A DNA stretch of 18,969 nt from UBA9547 sp044349205 (GTDB lineage: Bacteria > Bacteroidota > Bacteroidia > Cytophagales > UBA9547): the NCBI GenBank assembly GCA_044349205.1, contig JBIKRJ010000022.1, positions 1 through 18,969 on the forward strand, given 5' to 3'. Positions 6,573 to 13,984 of this stretch are shown here, in pieces. The notes beneath the pieces are model-generated. The model saw nothing but the letters and a program-made list of their open reading frames with translations, did not search any database and was not told the DNA's origin. The position numbers and the translations under genes were made by a program. Positions within the stretch are counted from its first letter, which is position 1. Each line of letters opens with the position of its first letter.

Positions 6573-6950
6573 CTATTTTCTTGCGTTTTTTGCCTCGACA
6601 GTTTGGGTGGTGTGAGGCACGGCCCTAAGGCGTTCTTTTGGGATAAGTTTTCCAGTATCGGAACATATGCCGTAAGTGCCGTTTTTGATACGAACACGGG
6701 CCATTTCCATGTTGTTGATGAATTTTTGTTGTCGAACAGCCAGTTGGTTAAGGCTTTCTTTTTCGGCGGTTTCGGCACCGTCTTCCAATACTTTCACACT
6801 TCCCGAAGTTCCATCGGTTCCTTGGGAGTTTTTTCTTGAAAGACTTTCTTTTATGTAATCAAGTTCTTTGCGCGCCTTTTCTATTCTTTCAATAAGAAGG
6901 AGGTCGAACTCCTTTAGTTCTTCTTCCGTGTAGCGTTGTTTTTCACTCAT
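6573..6950 (-). CDS. DksA/TraR-family protein with a degenerate zinc finger
   Basis: The 125-residue protein has the DksA-type architecture: an N-terminal charged coiled-coil region (about 8-85) and a C-terminal globular finger region. The segment GTYGICSDTGKLIPKERLRAVP (split about residues 91-112) aligns with the DksA GxYGxCxxCGxxIxxxRLxAxP signature. Only the first Cys (Cys96) of the usual four remains: the second is Thr99, and the distal pair is replaced in PHTTQTVEAKN. Proteins of this form are common in Bacteroidota. The family binds in the RNA polymerase secondary channel and modulates initiation, often with ppGpp; whether this member does so is inferred. It has its own -7 element upstream and ends at the shared terminator. 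Confidence 0.88.
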   Translation of the reverse strand: MSEKQRYTEEELKEFDLLLIERIEKARKELDYIKESLSRKNSQGTDGTSGSVKVLEDGAETAEKESLNQLAVRQQKFINNMEMARVRIKNGTYGICSDTGKLIPKERLRAVPHTTQTVEAKNARK

Positions 6951-6978
6951 GACAAGTTTATGTTAAGGTTTCTAATAA

Positions 6979-6986
6979 CAAAATTA
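6979..6986 (-). promoter_or_regulatory. -7 element of the DksA-like gene
   Basis: The minus strand reads TAATTTTG, an exact TAnnTTTG match 28 bases upstream of the ATG at 6950. No good -33 TTG is visible at the expected distance. Confidence 0.5.
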
Positions 6987-7020
6987 ATAGAAATTTGGGA
7001 ATATCATTCTAGGGATATGC

Positions 7021-7755
7021 TCATCTGTGTTTGTGCATTCGCCGCTTTTTCAGCAGTTCTTTTTTGCGCTGATTCACTTCTATGAAGCCTGCCGACAAAA
7101 TACCCGCTGACATAGTGATAAGCCCAATGCCTAATAATGCCAAGATGGATGACATAATTCTGCCACCAATTGTAATAGGGTAAAGGTCGCCATAACCAAG
7201 TGTGGTAACAGTGGTAACCCCCCAATACAATGCCGTAAAAATATTTCCAAAAGCATGTGGCTGTACGTCGCGTTCGAAAACAAATGCTACGCTTGAACAG
7301 AACACCAGAACAAGCATTATGGAGAAAAAAGTAGATAAAAGGTCTTCTTTTTTGTGTCGAAAAACCTCTACCACTACTTGTAAATGTTCGTAATAACGAT
7401 AAAGCTTGAATATTCTGAAAATGCGGAAAAGCCGTAACATTTTCACCCAACCAAATTCTAAAGATGAAAAATGGGGTATAAGAATGGGAAAGACCGACAC
7501 AAAATCTACGATACCCATTACAGAGAATATATAGGAGTAGGGTTTCTTCTTGAGGGTTGCAAGGTATACCCGTACAAGATATTCAATGCAAAAGACAACC
7601 AAGGAAACAGTTTCAAAAATTTCTAGTGGGAAATGATATTCTTCGAGCTCACGCACAGTGTGAAGTGCATAAGCTAACAAATTCAAGAAAATAAATACGT
7701 GTACAAGCTTTTCAAGCCGAACCAGAACTTTTAGGCGGGAATAGGGTAAAATCAT
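7021..7755 (-). CDS. Voltage-gated-type potassium channel subunit (six transmembrane segments)
   Basis: The 244-residue inner-membrane protein has the six-segment layout of Kv-like channels: S1 about 14-33, S2 46-65, S3 77-95, S4 103-122, S5 142-162, pore loop 171-190 and S6 199-225. S4 carries basic residues at every third position (Arg108, Arg111, Arg114, Lys117, Arg120), a genuine voltage-sensor pattern. The selectivity filter is TLGYGD (185-190), the TVGYGD variant seen in many prokaryotic channels. The C-terminal tail is short and strongly basic (KKELLKKRRMHKHR), with no RCK or cyclic-nucleotide domain. The gene starts 15 bases after the OmpA-like lipoprotein stop, so the two are probably cotranscribed. 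Confidence 0.9.
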   Translation of the reverse strand: MILPYSRLKVLVRLEKLVHVFIFLNLLAYALHTVRELEEYHFPLEIFETVSLVVFCIEYLVRVYLATLKKKPYSYIFSVMGIVDFVSVFPILIPHFSSLEFGWVKMLRLFRIFRIFKLYRYYEHLQVVVEVFRHKKEDLLSTFFSIMLVLVFCSSVAFVFERDVQPHAFGNIFTALYWGVTTVTTLGYGDLYPITIGGRIMSSILALLGIGLITMSAGILSAGFIEVNQRKKELLKKRRMHKHR

Positions 7756-7770
7756 GTATTCCCAAAGTAT

Positions 7771-8703
7771 TTAGTTGGATTCCAAAATCTTGAAAATTTC
7801 ATCAAGTTTTGGTGTGATGATGATTTCGGTACGGCGATTTTTCTGACGCGCTTCCACGGTTTTTTCCAAAGCGATGGGTGAAAATTCTCCTTTTCCGCTG
7901 GGCGAAAGTTTTTGTGGCTGCACACCCTCTGAAATTAGGATGCGGACAATATTGGTGGCGCGCATCACGCTCAAATCCCAGTTGTCGTTCATGCCCATGT
8001 ATCCTTTTTGCAAGGGAACATCGTCGGTGTGCCCTTCTACCGTTACGTTCACATCGGTTTGTTCTTTCAACACTCCTGCCAATTTTTTCAATGCATCAGC
8101 CCCCTTTTTGTCAACCGTCGTGCTAGCCGATTTGAATAATAGTTGCTCGGCAAGCGATACATACACTTTTCCGTTTTTGATGGTAATAGTCAAATCGTTG
8201 TCTTTGAAATTGAGAAGTGCACTGGCTATTTTGTTTTTCAGGTCGTTTACTTTTTTGTCTTTGTCATCCAAGATTTTTTGTAATTCCTGCACTTTCTTTT
8301 CACGTTCGGCTAGGCTGGCAGCCAGTTCTTCGTTTTGTTTTTTGGCGGCTAGCAAGTTTTTCTCCAACTCGTCCAGTTGTTTCTGCTTGTTGGCCAAACT
8401 ACCCGTGAGCTGTCCCGTTTCTTTGCTTAATTTGTCGCTTAGGCGTTTTATTTCCGCACGCAAATCATTGCCTTTTTGTTTTTCAGCACCCAAATAGCTT
8501 TCTGTTTCGCGCAAACTATTGAAAAGTCGGGCGGTGTCTTCCAATAGCAGTGCCTTCACTTTCATCAAACTATCCAATCTGCTTTCACAGTCGGCCTTGT
8601 CGGCTTCAAGCGCAAGTTTCTGACGCAATAGCTCGTCGTATTTTTTCTTTGGTACACAGGCAAAAGCCAATAGAAAGAGCGAATAGAAAAGAATTTTTTT
8701 CAT
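7771..8703 (-). CDS. OmpA-family lipoprotein with a long coiled coil
   Basis: The 310-residue protein starts with a lipoprotein signal (LLAFAC, lipid-attachment Cys16). Residues about 20-165 form a continuous Lys/Glu/Leu-rich coiled coil, and the C-terminal 130 residues form an OmpA/MotB-like peptidoglycan-binding domain. That domain shows VTVEGHTDDVP (about 220-230), NWDLSVMRATNIV (Asp243) and KNRRTEI (Arg290, Arg291), the Asp/Arg pair that grips diaminopimelate in this family. It should tether an outer or inner membrane to the cell wall across the periplasm. It heads the unit with the ion channel, and its upstream region is shared with divergent metX. Confidence 0.9.
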   Translation of the reverse strand: MKKILFYSLFLLAFACVPKKKYDELLRQKLALEADKADCESRLDSLMKVKALLLEDTARLFNSLRETESYLGAEKQKGNDLRAEIKRLSDKLSKETGQLTGSLANKQKQLDELEKNLLAAKKQNEELAASLAEREKKVQELQKILDDKDKKVNDLKNKIASALLNFKDNDLTITIKNGKVYVSLAEQLLFKSASTTVDKKGADALKKLAGVLKEQTDVNVTVEGHTDDVPLQKGYMGMNDNWDLSVMRATNIVRILISEGVQPQKLSPSGKGEFSPIALEKTVEARQKNRRTEIIITPKLDEIFKILESN

Positions 8704-8720
8704 AATGAAGGATTATGGAG

Positions 8721-8728
8721 TAAAAATA
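8721..8728 (-). promoter_or_regulatory. Candidate -7 element of the OmpA-like lipoprotein/channel unit
   Basis: The minus strand reads TATTTTTA, one mismatch from TAnnTTTG, 17 bases before the ATG at 8703. A TTTTC lies about 20 bases upstream as a weak -33 substitute. This is a low-confidence call. Confidence 0.35.
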
Positions 8729-8857
8729 GCTTTTTCAGTTGATATGGGAAAACAGGTCTTATGCTTACTATTAACAAGAAAAAAGAGATTTTGTGAGCGC
8801 CATAGCCATTATTATGCAATGCTTTACATAAATCCGACTGTGGACGGCTCTTTTTTC

Positions 8858-8865
8858 TATTTTTA
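8858..8865 (+). promoter_or_regulatory. Candidate -7 element of metX-hom
   Basis: TATTTTTA is one mismatch from TAnnTTTG. It would start transcription near 8872, ten bases before the TTG codon at 8882 that I take as the metX start. No strong -33 TTG is present. The 178-base divergent region 8704-8881 otherwise shows no SAM riboswitch that I can recognise. Confidence 0.35.
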
Positions 8866-8881
8866 CAAAAAAATACAGTCG

Positions 8882-9916
8882 TTGCATCATCATATTTTCA
8901 AATACAATCAAGCGTTTGAATTAGAGTCGGGGGCGGTTTTGCCATCTATTCAAATTCAATATTCCACTTGGGGAACTTATAATCCCAAAGAAAACAATGT
9001 GGTGTGGATTTGTCATGCCCTCACTGCCAATTCCGATGTGGCTTCTTGGTGGGAAGGCGTAGTAGGCCAAAAGCAGATTTTTGATCCCGAAAAGCATTTT
9101 ATAGTGTGTGCCACCATATTGGGCTCTTGCTATGGCAGTTCGGGCCCTCTGGACATAAATCCCGTTACCAAAAGGCAATACTTTTTGGACTTTCCTATGG
9201 TGACCATACGTGACATGGTGAAAGCCCACATCTTGTTGTCGAACCATTTGGGAATTTCTCGTATCCATTCGTTGGTGGGGGGGTCATTGGGCGGTCAACA
9301 GGCTTTGGAGTGGGCCGTGATGGAACCGCAACGCTTCGAACATCTTATCTTGTTGGCCACCAATGCTTTTCATTCGGCTTGGGGTATTGCTTTGAACGAA
9401 ACGCAGCGTATGGCCATAGCGGCCGACCCTACTTGGGCTATGCAAGACGAAAATGCGGGAAGGGAAGGCTTGAAAGCCGCGCGCGCCATTGCGTTTTTGT
9501 CGTATCGAAATTTTGAAGCCTATCAAAAAACACAGTCTGAAACCGATATCGAAAAAATAGACCATTACCGTGCTAGCACATATCAAATTCATCAAGGAAA
9601 CAAACTGGTAAACCGATTCAATTGCCATGCCTATTACTACCTGACCAAGGCCTTGGATTCGCACCATATAGGGCGCGGAAGGGGTGGAGCCGAAAAGGCT
9701 TTGGCCACGATTGCCGCCAAAACCTTGATTGTGGGCATAAGTAGCGACATCTTGTTTCCCGTTCGAGAACAAAAGTTTTTGGCAAAGCATATAAAAGGTG
9801 CCGACTACCAAGAGATAGACTCATTTTATGGGCACGATGGTTTTTTGACCGAAGCCAAAGTGATTTCGGAATTGTTCAGGGAATTTTATTCTAAAAGCCA
9901 AGCCACAAATCAATAG
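8882..9916 (+). CDS. metX: Homoserine O-acetyltransferase (MetX family)
   Basis: The 344-residue alpha/beta hydrolase-fold enzyme acylates homoserine, the first committed step of methionine synthesis. The nucleophile elbow is VGGSLGG (Ser135); the other triad residues are Asp289 in SSDILFP and His318 in YGHDGFL. WICHALTANSDVASWW and GSCYGSSGP are diagnostic MetX motifs. The frame is open from 8705, but the family begins near HHxFKYNQAFELESG, so I choose the TTG at 8882, just after a possible -7 element. ATG 8819 would add 21 residues without similarity to the family. The acyl donor (acetyl versus succinyl) cannot be settled by eye. hom follows after 32 bases. Confidence 0.9.
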   Translation: MHHHIFKYNQAFELESGAVLPSIQIQYSTWGTYNPKENNVVWICHALTANSDVASWWEGVVGQKQIFDPEKHFIVCATILGSCYGSSGPLDINPVTKRQYFLDFPMVTIRDMVKAHILLSNHLGISRIHSLVGGSLGGQQALEWAVMEPQRFEHLILLATNAFHSAWGIALNETQRMAIAADPTWAMQDENAGREGLKAARAIAFLSYRNFEAYQKTQSETDIEKIDHYRASTYQIHQGNKLVNRFNCHAYYYLTKALDSHHIGRGRGGAEKALATIAAKTLIVGISSDILFPVREQKFLAKHIKGADYQEIDSFYGHDGFLTEAKVISELFREFYSKSQATNQ

Positions 9917-9948
9917 TTAACTAAATAACAGCACCTAATACGAATGCC

Positions 9949-11148
9949 ATGAGCAAAACACTGAAAATCGGACTTTTTGGCTACGGAGTAGTAGGACACG
10001 GTATCTATGAAATACTCGCCAAGGGCTTGGGTTTTGACGTAGAAGTGGTCAAAATCTGTGTCAAGGATCGGAATAAAAAGCGCGACCTGCCAATGGACAG
10101 GTTCACTTTCGATCGTAATGAGATAATCGACAACCCAGAAGTGAGTTTGATTGTGGAAGTCATAAACGATGCCGAAGCCGCCTACGAGATTGTGACCGAG
10201 GCGCTTGCCAAAGGAAAGAACGTGGTGACGGCCAACAAAAAAATGATTGCCGAAAATTTGGCCGAACTCATACGATTACAAAAAGAACATAATGTTTCGT
10301 TGCTTTACGAGGGTTCTACCTGCGGCAGTATTCCCATCATTCGCACATTAGAAGAATACTACGACAACGAATTGCTGTATTCAGTAAGTGGTATTTTCAA
10401 TAGTTCGTCCAACTACATTGTGTCGCGCATTTTCAAAGACAACATCGATTTTGATATTGCCTTGAAACAGGCACAGGATTTAGGCTTTTTGGAAACAGAC
10501 CCAAGTTTAGATCTTTCGGGCATGGACGCGCTGTACAAGGCCTGTATCATAGCAGCCCATGCCTATGGTGTATTTGTAAAACCCGAAACGGTACTCAACC
10601 ACGGCATACAAAACCTAAACGATTACGACATACAATATGCCAAAGAAAAAGGAGTGCGTATAAAAACGGTGAGTATGGTGAAAAAAATCAACGACGATGC
10701 CGTCGCGATATTTTCAATGCCGCAGTTCATTCCAAAAGGGCACAAACTGTATTTTATCGAAAACGAACTGAACGCCGTCATCGTCGAAGCCTCTTTTTCC
10801 GACCAGCAGTTTTACATGGGCAAAGGTGCAGGTGGGCACCCTATTGGTTCTGCCATTCTTTCCGACATTTCGGCCAACTTGTACGGGTACCGTTACGAAT
10901 ACAAAAAATACCTGAATACCAAGAAGATGCACTACGTGACCAATATCGAATTGGAAGTGTATTTAAGGTACTTTGATGAAAAAAATGTACAGTTGTTCGA
11001 ATTCGACAAAATCACGGAGAGGTATTATGGCCCCAATTCCAACTATGTGGTGGGCACCGTTAAATTAGAAAATTTGCTCAAACACAAAGACCGCCTAAAT
11101 AGCGCCGATGTGTTGATGGTTTGGACAGGCAAGTGGAAGATTTTGTAA
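9949..11148 (+). CDS. hom: Homoserine dehydrogenase
   Basis: The 399-residue enzyme reduces aspartate semialdehyde to homoserine, precursor of methionine and threonine. The nucleotide-binding loop is GYGVVGHG (11-18), the substrate region has VVTANKKMIA and YEGSTCGSIPIIR, and the family signature is SGIFNSSSNYI (147-157). Catalytic-type residues appear in ETDPSLDLSGMDALYK, ending at Lys197. There is no aspartate kinase fusion. After about residue 320 the sequence does not look like a standard ACT domain to me, so allosteric control is uncertain. It sits directly behind metX, so homoserine is both made and activated by one operon. Confidence 0.92.
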   Translation: MSKTLKIGLFGYGVVGHGIYEILAKGLGFDVEVVKICVKDRNKKRDLPMDRFTFDRNEIIDNPEVSLIVEVINDAEAAYEIVTEALAKGKNVVTANKKMIAENLAELIRLQKEHNVSLLYEGSTCGSIPIIRTLEEYYDNELLYSVSGIFNSSSNYIVSRIFKDNIDFDIALKQAQDLGFLETDPSLDLSGMDALYKACIIAAHAYGVFVKPETVLNHGIQNLNDYDIQYAKEKGVRIKTVSMVKKINDDAVAIFSMPQFIPKGHKLYFIENELNAVIVEASFSDQQFYMGKGAGGHPIGSAILSDISANLYGYRYEYKKYLNTKKMHYVTNIELEVYLRYFDEKNVQLFEFDKITERYYGPNSNYVVGTVKLENLLKHKDRLNSADVLMVWTGKWKIL

Positions 11149-11160
11149 AAAACAGCACGC

Positions 11161-11592
11161 TTACAATAGCGTAATCATGTCTATTCTGCGTTGGTGCCTT
11201 CCCCCTTCAAAAGGAGTTTCCAAATAGGTTTTGGTTATTTCTTTCGCTTCTTCTACGGTGGTAAACCTGGCGGGCATGACTAAAATGTTGGCATCGTTGT
11301 GTTGACGGATTAAGGCTGCCACTTCTTTGTTCCATGCTAGTCCGGCCCGTATGCCATTGTGCTTGTTGGCCGTCATGGCCACCCCGTTGCCAGTGCCACA
11401 CAACAAGATGCCAAATTCCGCTTCTCTGTTTTTTATCTTTTCTGAAAGCTTGTGCGCATAGCTTGGGTAATCGACCGAATCGATCGAATAAGGCCCAAGA
11501 TCATCGACATGGTGGCCCATAGACTCTACAAATTCCACCAAAGCCTTTTTGTGTGCTACACCTGCATGGTCGCTAGCAATCGCAATATTCAT
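11161..11592 (-). CDS. rpiB: Ribose-5-phosphate isomerase B
   Basis: The 143-residue RpiB/LacAB-type enzyme interconverts ribose 5-phosphate and ribulose 5-phosphate in the pentose phosphate pathway. Active-site residues are visible: SDHAG (Asp8, His9), the base Cys65 in LLCGTGNG, the anion-hole loop GTGNG, and His99 in RQHNDAN. The phosphate-gripping Arg residues are in ARFT and GRHQRR. Length and ends are normal. The stop faces hom across a 12-base gap with no visible terminator. Its product ribulose 5-phosphate is the usual source of arabinose 5-phosphate for KdsA. Confidence 0.96.
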   Translation of the reverse strand: MNIAIASDHAGVAHKKALVEFVESMGHHVDDLGPYSIDSVDYPSYAHKLSEKIKNREAEFGILLCGTGNGVAMTANKHNGIRAGLAWNKEVAALIRQHNDANILVMPARFTTVEEAKEITKTYLETPFEGGRHQRRIDMITLL

Positions 11593-11610
11593 TTTTTACC
11601 TTATTTTGAA

Positions 11611-11618
11611 CAAAAATA
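11611..11618 (-). promoter_or_regulatory. -7 element of rpiB
   Basis: The minus strand reads TATTTTTG, an exact TAnnTTTG match 18 bases before the ATG at 11592, predicting a leader of about 12 bases. The -33 region is AT-rich and has no clear TTG. Confidence 0.5.
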
Positions 11619-11679
11619 ATGATTGTCCTACGTTTTAATAGAATATATTTAATTCTTCAATTTTTGCTCCAAAGCTTGC

Positions 11680-13923
11680 ATGCACAAAATAGATGATATG
11701 GATTCGGCACAAATAGCTTCCGAATACATCAACAAAACCAATCGGCACATATTTCTAACTGGCAAGGCGGGTACGGGCAAGACCACCTTTTTGCATAAAA
11801 TAGTCAAAAGCACGCACAAAAATACGGTAGTAGCGGCGCCTACAGGCATAGCGGCCATTAACGCAGGCGGTGTCACCTTGCACTCCCTCTTTCATTTGCC
11901 TTTTGGATTGTATATCCCCGAAAAAAACTGGAAACCTACTTCCCAAATCAATTTCAAGACGGTAACCCCCGCCTCGCTTATCAACGATTTGCAAATGAAC
12001 GGGACCAAGCGAAAGTTGCTGCGACAAATGGAGCTGCTCGTCATTGACGAGGTAAGTATGTTGCGTGCCGATTTGCTCGATGCAATAGACACCGTGCTGC
12101 GTTTTGTGCGTAAAAACCACCGAGTACCGTTTGGTGGCGTTCAAATTTTGTTTATTGGCGACATGTTGCAACTGCCTCCTGTGACTAGGGAAGACGAAGC
12201 CTATTTTCTTTCGCAGTTTTACAAAAGCAGTTACTTTTTTGATGCACATGCGCTACAACAAATAAAGCCCTTATACATCGAACTCGAAACAGTGTACAGG
12301 CAATCAGACCCAACCTTTTTGCGCTTACTGAACCACTTGCGCGACGAAGAAATGGAATGGGATGATTTTGAACTTTTGCAAAGCAGGGTGGTGCCGGGTT
12401 TTCGTCCGCAAACAGGTGATGGTTACATACATTTGGTTACCCACAATGCCAAAGCAGACCAGCTGAACAAGCAATCGTTGGAACTATTACCTGAAAGAAG
12501 CTTCAAGTATTCGGCCAGTATTGAAGCCGATTTTCCCGAGCATCTTTTTCCTGTCGATTATGTATTGGAACTGAAAGTAGGGGCGCAGGTAATGTTCATC
12601 AAAAACGACATTTCTTCCGATCGAAAATACTTTAATGGAAAAATTGGAACGATTGCTGTTCTCACCTCCGAAGAAATCAAGGTACAGTTTGCCGATGGTA
12701 GCGCGCCTGTTTTGGTCGAAAAATACATTTGGGAAAACAAGCGTTACACCTTGAACGAAGAAACCAATTTGATAGAAGAAAAAGTATTGGGCACTTTCTC
12801 ACATTACCCATTGAAGCTTGCTTGGGCCATTACCATTCACAAGAGCCAAGGACTTACTTTCGACAAGGCCATTGTAGATGTGAATGGAGCCTTTGCGCCT
12901 GGGCAAATGTATGTAGCCTTTTCGCGTTTGCGCACTTTGGAGGGGCTTGTGCTCACTTCTCCTTTGCGACCCAACAACGTTAGGCAAGATCAGGTGTTAC
13001 TTGGGTTTACCGAACAAAAAACCAACTACAAATCACTACTTCAGCACCTTCAATCCGATTCTGAAAGCTATTTTCAGCAATTTGTTTTCGAGGCTTTCGA
13101 TTTTGCCACTTTGCAAAAAGCGGCCAATGACCATGTGAGAAGTTATGAAATGGATCTCTTGCGTTCGGAAAAACAGAAATACTTGCCCTGGGCAGTGCAG
13201 TGGCTAAAAAAAGTGGAAGAGGTCAAAACCATTGCCGACAGATTTCCACCCCATATTCACAAAATTATTCAAGAAAGCACCGAATCGTCTTTGCCAAAAA
13301 TTCACGAAAGAGTCGCATCGGCAAAAAAATACTTTGAGCCCATTTTTGCTGAACTCATAAAACAGATAAAGGCCCACATTTCTGAAGTGCAGAAAATAAA
13401 AAAGGTAAAAGGCTATTTGGAAGAACTGAAAGAATTGGAAAGGCAGTGTTTCAAACAGTGGCAAAGCATACAGCGTGCCGAAGCCCTTTTAAATGCCGCA
13501 ATAACCAACGGTGATTTTGGCAAAGAGGCCATTTTAGACATTCAGGCCTTGGAAGAAAGGCAAAAGGAGGCCACCGCAACAAAAGGGGAAAGCAAAAAGG
13601 GAAAAACCGAAAAAGAACCCAAAGGACAAACAAAACTACTTTCTTTAAACATGTTCAAAAAGGGGAAAACGATAGAGGAAATAGCCTTCGAAAGGCAAAT
13701 GGCAGCTTCTACCATCGAAGGGCATTTGGCACATTTTGTCGAATTTGGCGAGTTGGATGTGTTCGAACTTTTGTCGCCCGAAAAATTCAAGGCCATCGAA
13801 AAAGTGGTCAAACAATCCGAATCTACTTTGTATGGGCCTATCAAAGCCAAGCTTGGCGACGATTTTTCTTACAGCGAAATACGATTTGCAATGGCCAAAC
13901 TGACGAGTGAATTCGAAGGCTGA
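11680..13923 (+). CDS. Pif1-like superfamily 1 DNA helicase with C-terminal helix-turn-helix domain
   Basis: The 747-residue protein begins with a Pif1/RecD-type SF1 helicase core: Walker A LTGKAGTGKTT (Lys34), motif Ia AAPTGIAAINAGG (52-64), Walker B VIDEVSML (121-128), motif III GDMLQLPPV (160-168), and motifs V/VI as ITIHKSQGLTFD (about 382) and YVAFSRL (about 410). Residues about 500-640 are charged and helical, with a Lys/Glu/Thr-rich linker. Residues about 654-745 resemble the HTH_40 domain found at the C terminus of RecQ-type helicases (LNMFKKGKTIEEIAFER and the following helices). It probably unwinds structured DNA such as G-quadruplexes or forks. ATG 11698 is an alternative start. 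It stands alone; hisB behind it has its own promoter. Confidence 0.88.
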   Translation: MHKIDDMDSAQIASEYINKTNRHIFLTGKAGTGKTTFLHKIVKSTHKNTVVAAPTGIAAINAGGVTLHSLFHLPFGLYIPEKNWKPTSQINFKTVTPASLINDLQMNGTKRKLLRQMELLVIDEVSMLRADLLDAIDTVLRFVRKNHRVPFGGVQILFIGDMLQLPPVTREDEAYFLSQFYKSSYFFDAHALQQIKPLYIELETVYRQSDPTFLRLLNHLRDEEMEWDDFELLQSRVVPGFRPQTGDGYIHLVTHNAKADQLNKQSLELLPERSFKYSASIEADFPEHLFPVDYVLELKVGAQVMFIKNDISSDRKYFNGKIGTIAVLTSEEIKVQFADGSAPVLVEKYIWENKRYTLNEETNLIEEKVLGTFSHYPLKLAWAITIHKSQGLTFDKAIVDVNGAFAPGQMYVAFSRLRTLEGLVLTSPLRPNNVRQDQVLLGFTEQKTNYKSLLQHLQSDSESYFQQFVFEAFDFATLQKAANDHVRSYEMDLLRSEKQKYLPWAVQWLKKVEEVKTIADRFPPHIHKIIQESTESSLPKIHERVASAKKYFEPIFAELIKQIKAHISEVQKIKKVKGYLEELKELERQCFKQWQSIQRAEALLNAAITNGDFGKEAILDIQALEERQKEATATKGESKKGKTEKEPKGQTKLLSLNMFKKGKTIEEIAFERQMAASTIEGHLAHFVEFGELDVFELLSPEKFKAIEKVVKQSESTLYGPIKAKLGDDFSYSEIRFAMAKLTSEFEG

Positions 13924-13958
13924 ACCATTGAAGCCCAACGATACGTGCAACAAATTCG

Positions 13959-13966
13959 TAACTTTA
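13959..13966 (+). promoter_or_regulatory. -7 element of hisB
   Basis: TAACTTTA lies in the 61-base gap between the helicase stop and the hisB ATG at 13985. The 19 bases from 13959 differ at one position from those at the kdsA promoter (4560-4578). There is no good -33 TTG. It places the transcript start near 13972-13974 and excludes the in-frame ATG at 13907. Confidence 0.5.
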
Positions 13967-13984
13967 CCACCACAACACCGCGTT

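Noticed and set aside
7874..8497. A 207-codon plus-strand open frame inside the OmpA-like lipoprotein gene
   Set aside because: Its Ser/Phe/Leu-rich translation is the expected antisense of a Lys/Glu-rich coiled coil, so it is a composition artefact.
8704..8881. Possible SAM riboswitch ahead of metX
   Set aside because: I looked for SAM-I and SAM-II core sequences and found neither; only a covariance-model search could overturn this.
9284..9811. A 175-codon minus-strand open frame inside metX
   Set aside because: It overlaps the conserved MetX catalytic region and shows no domain features.
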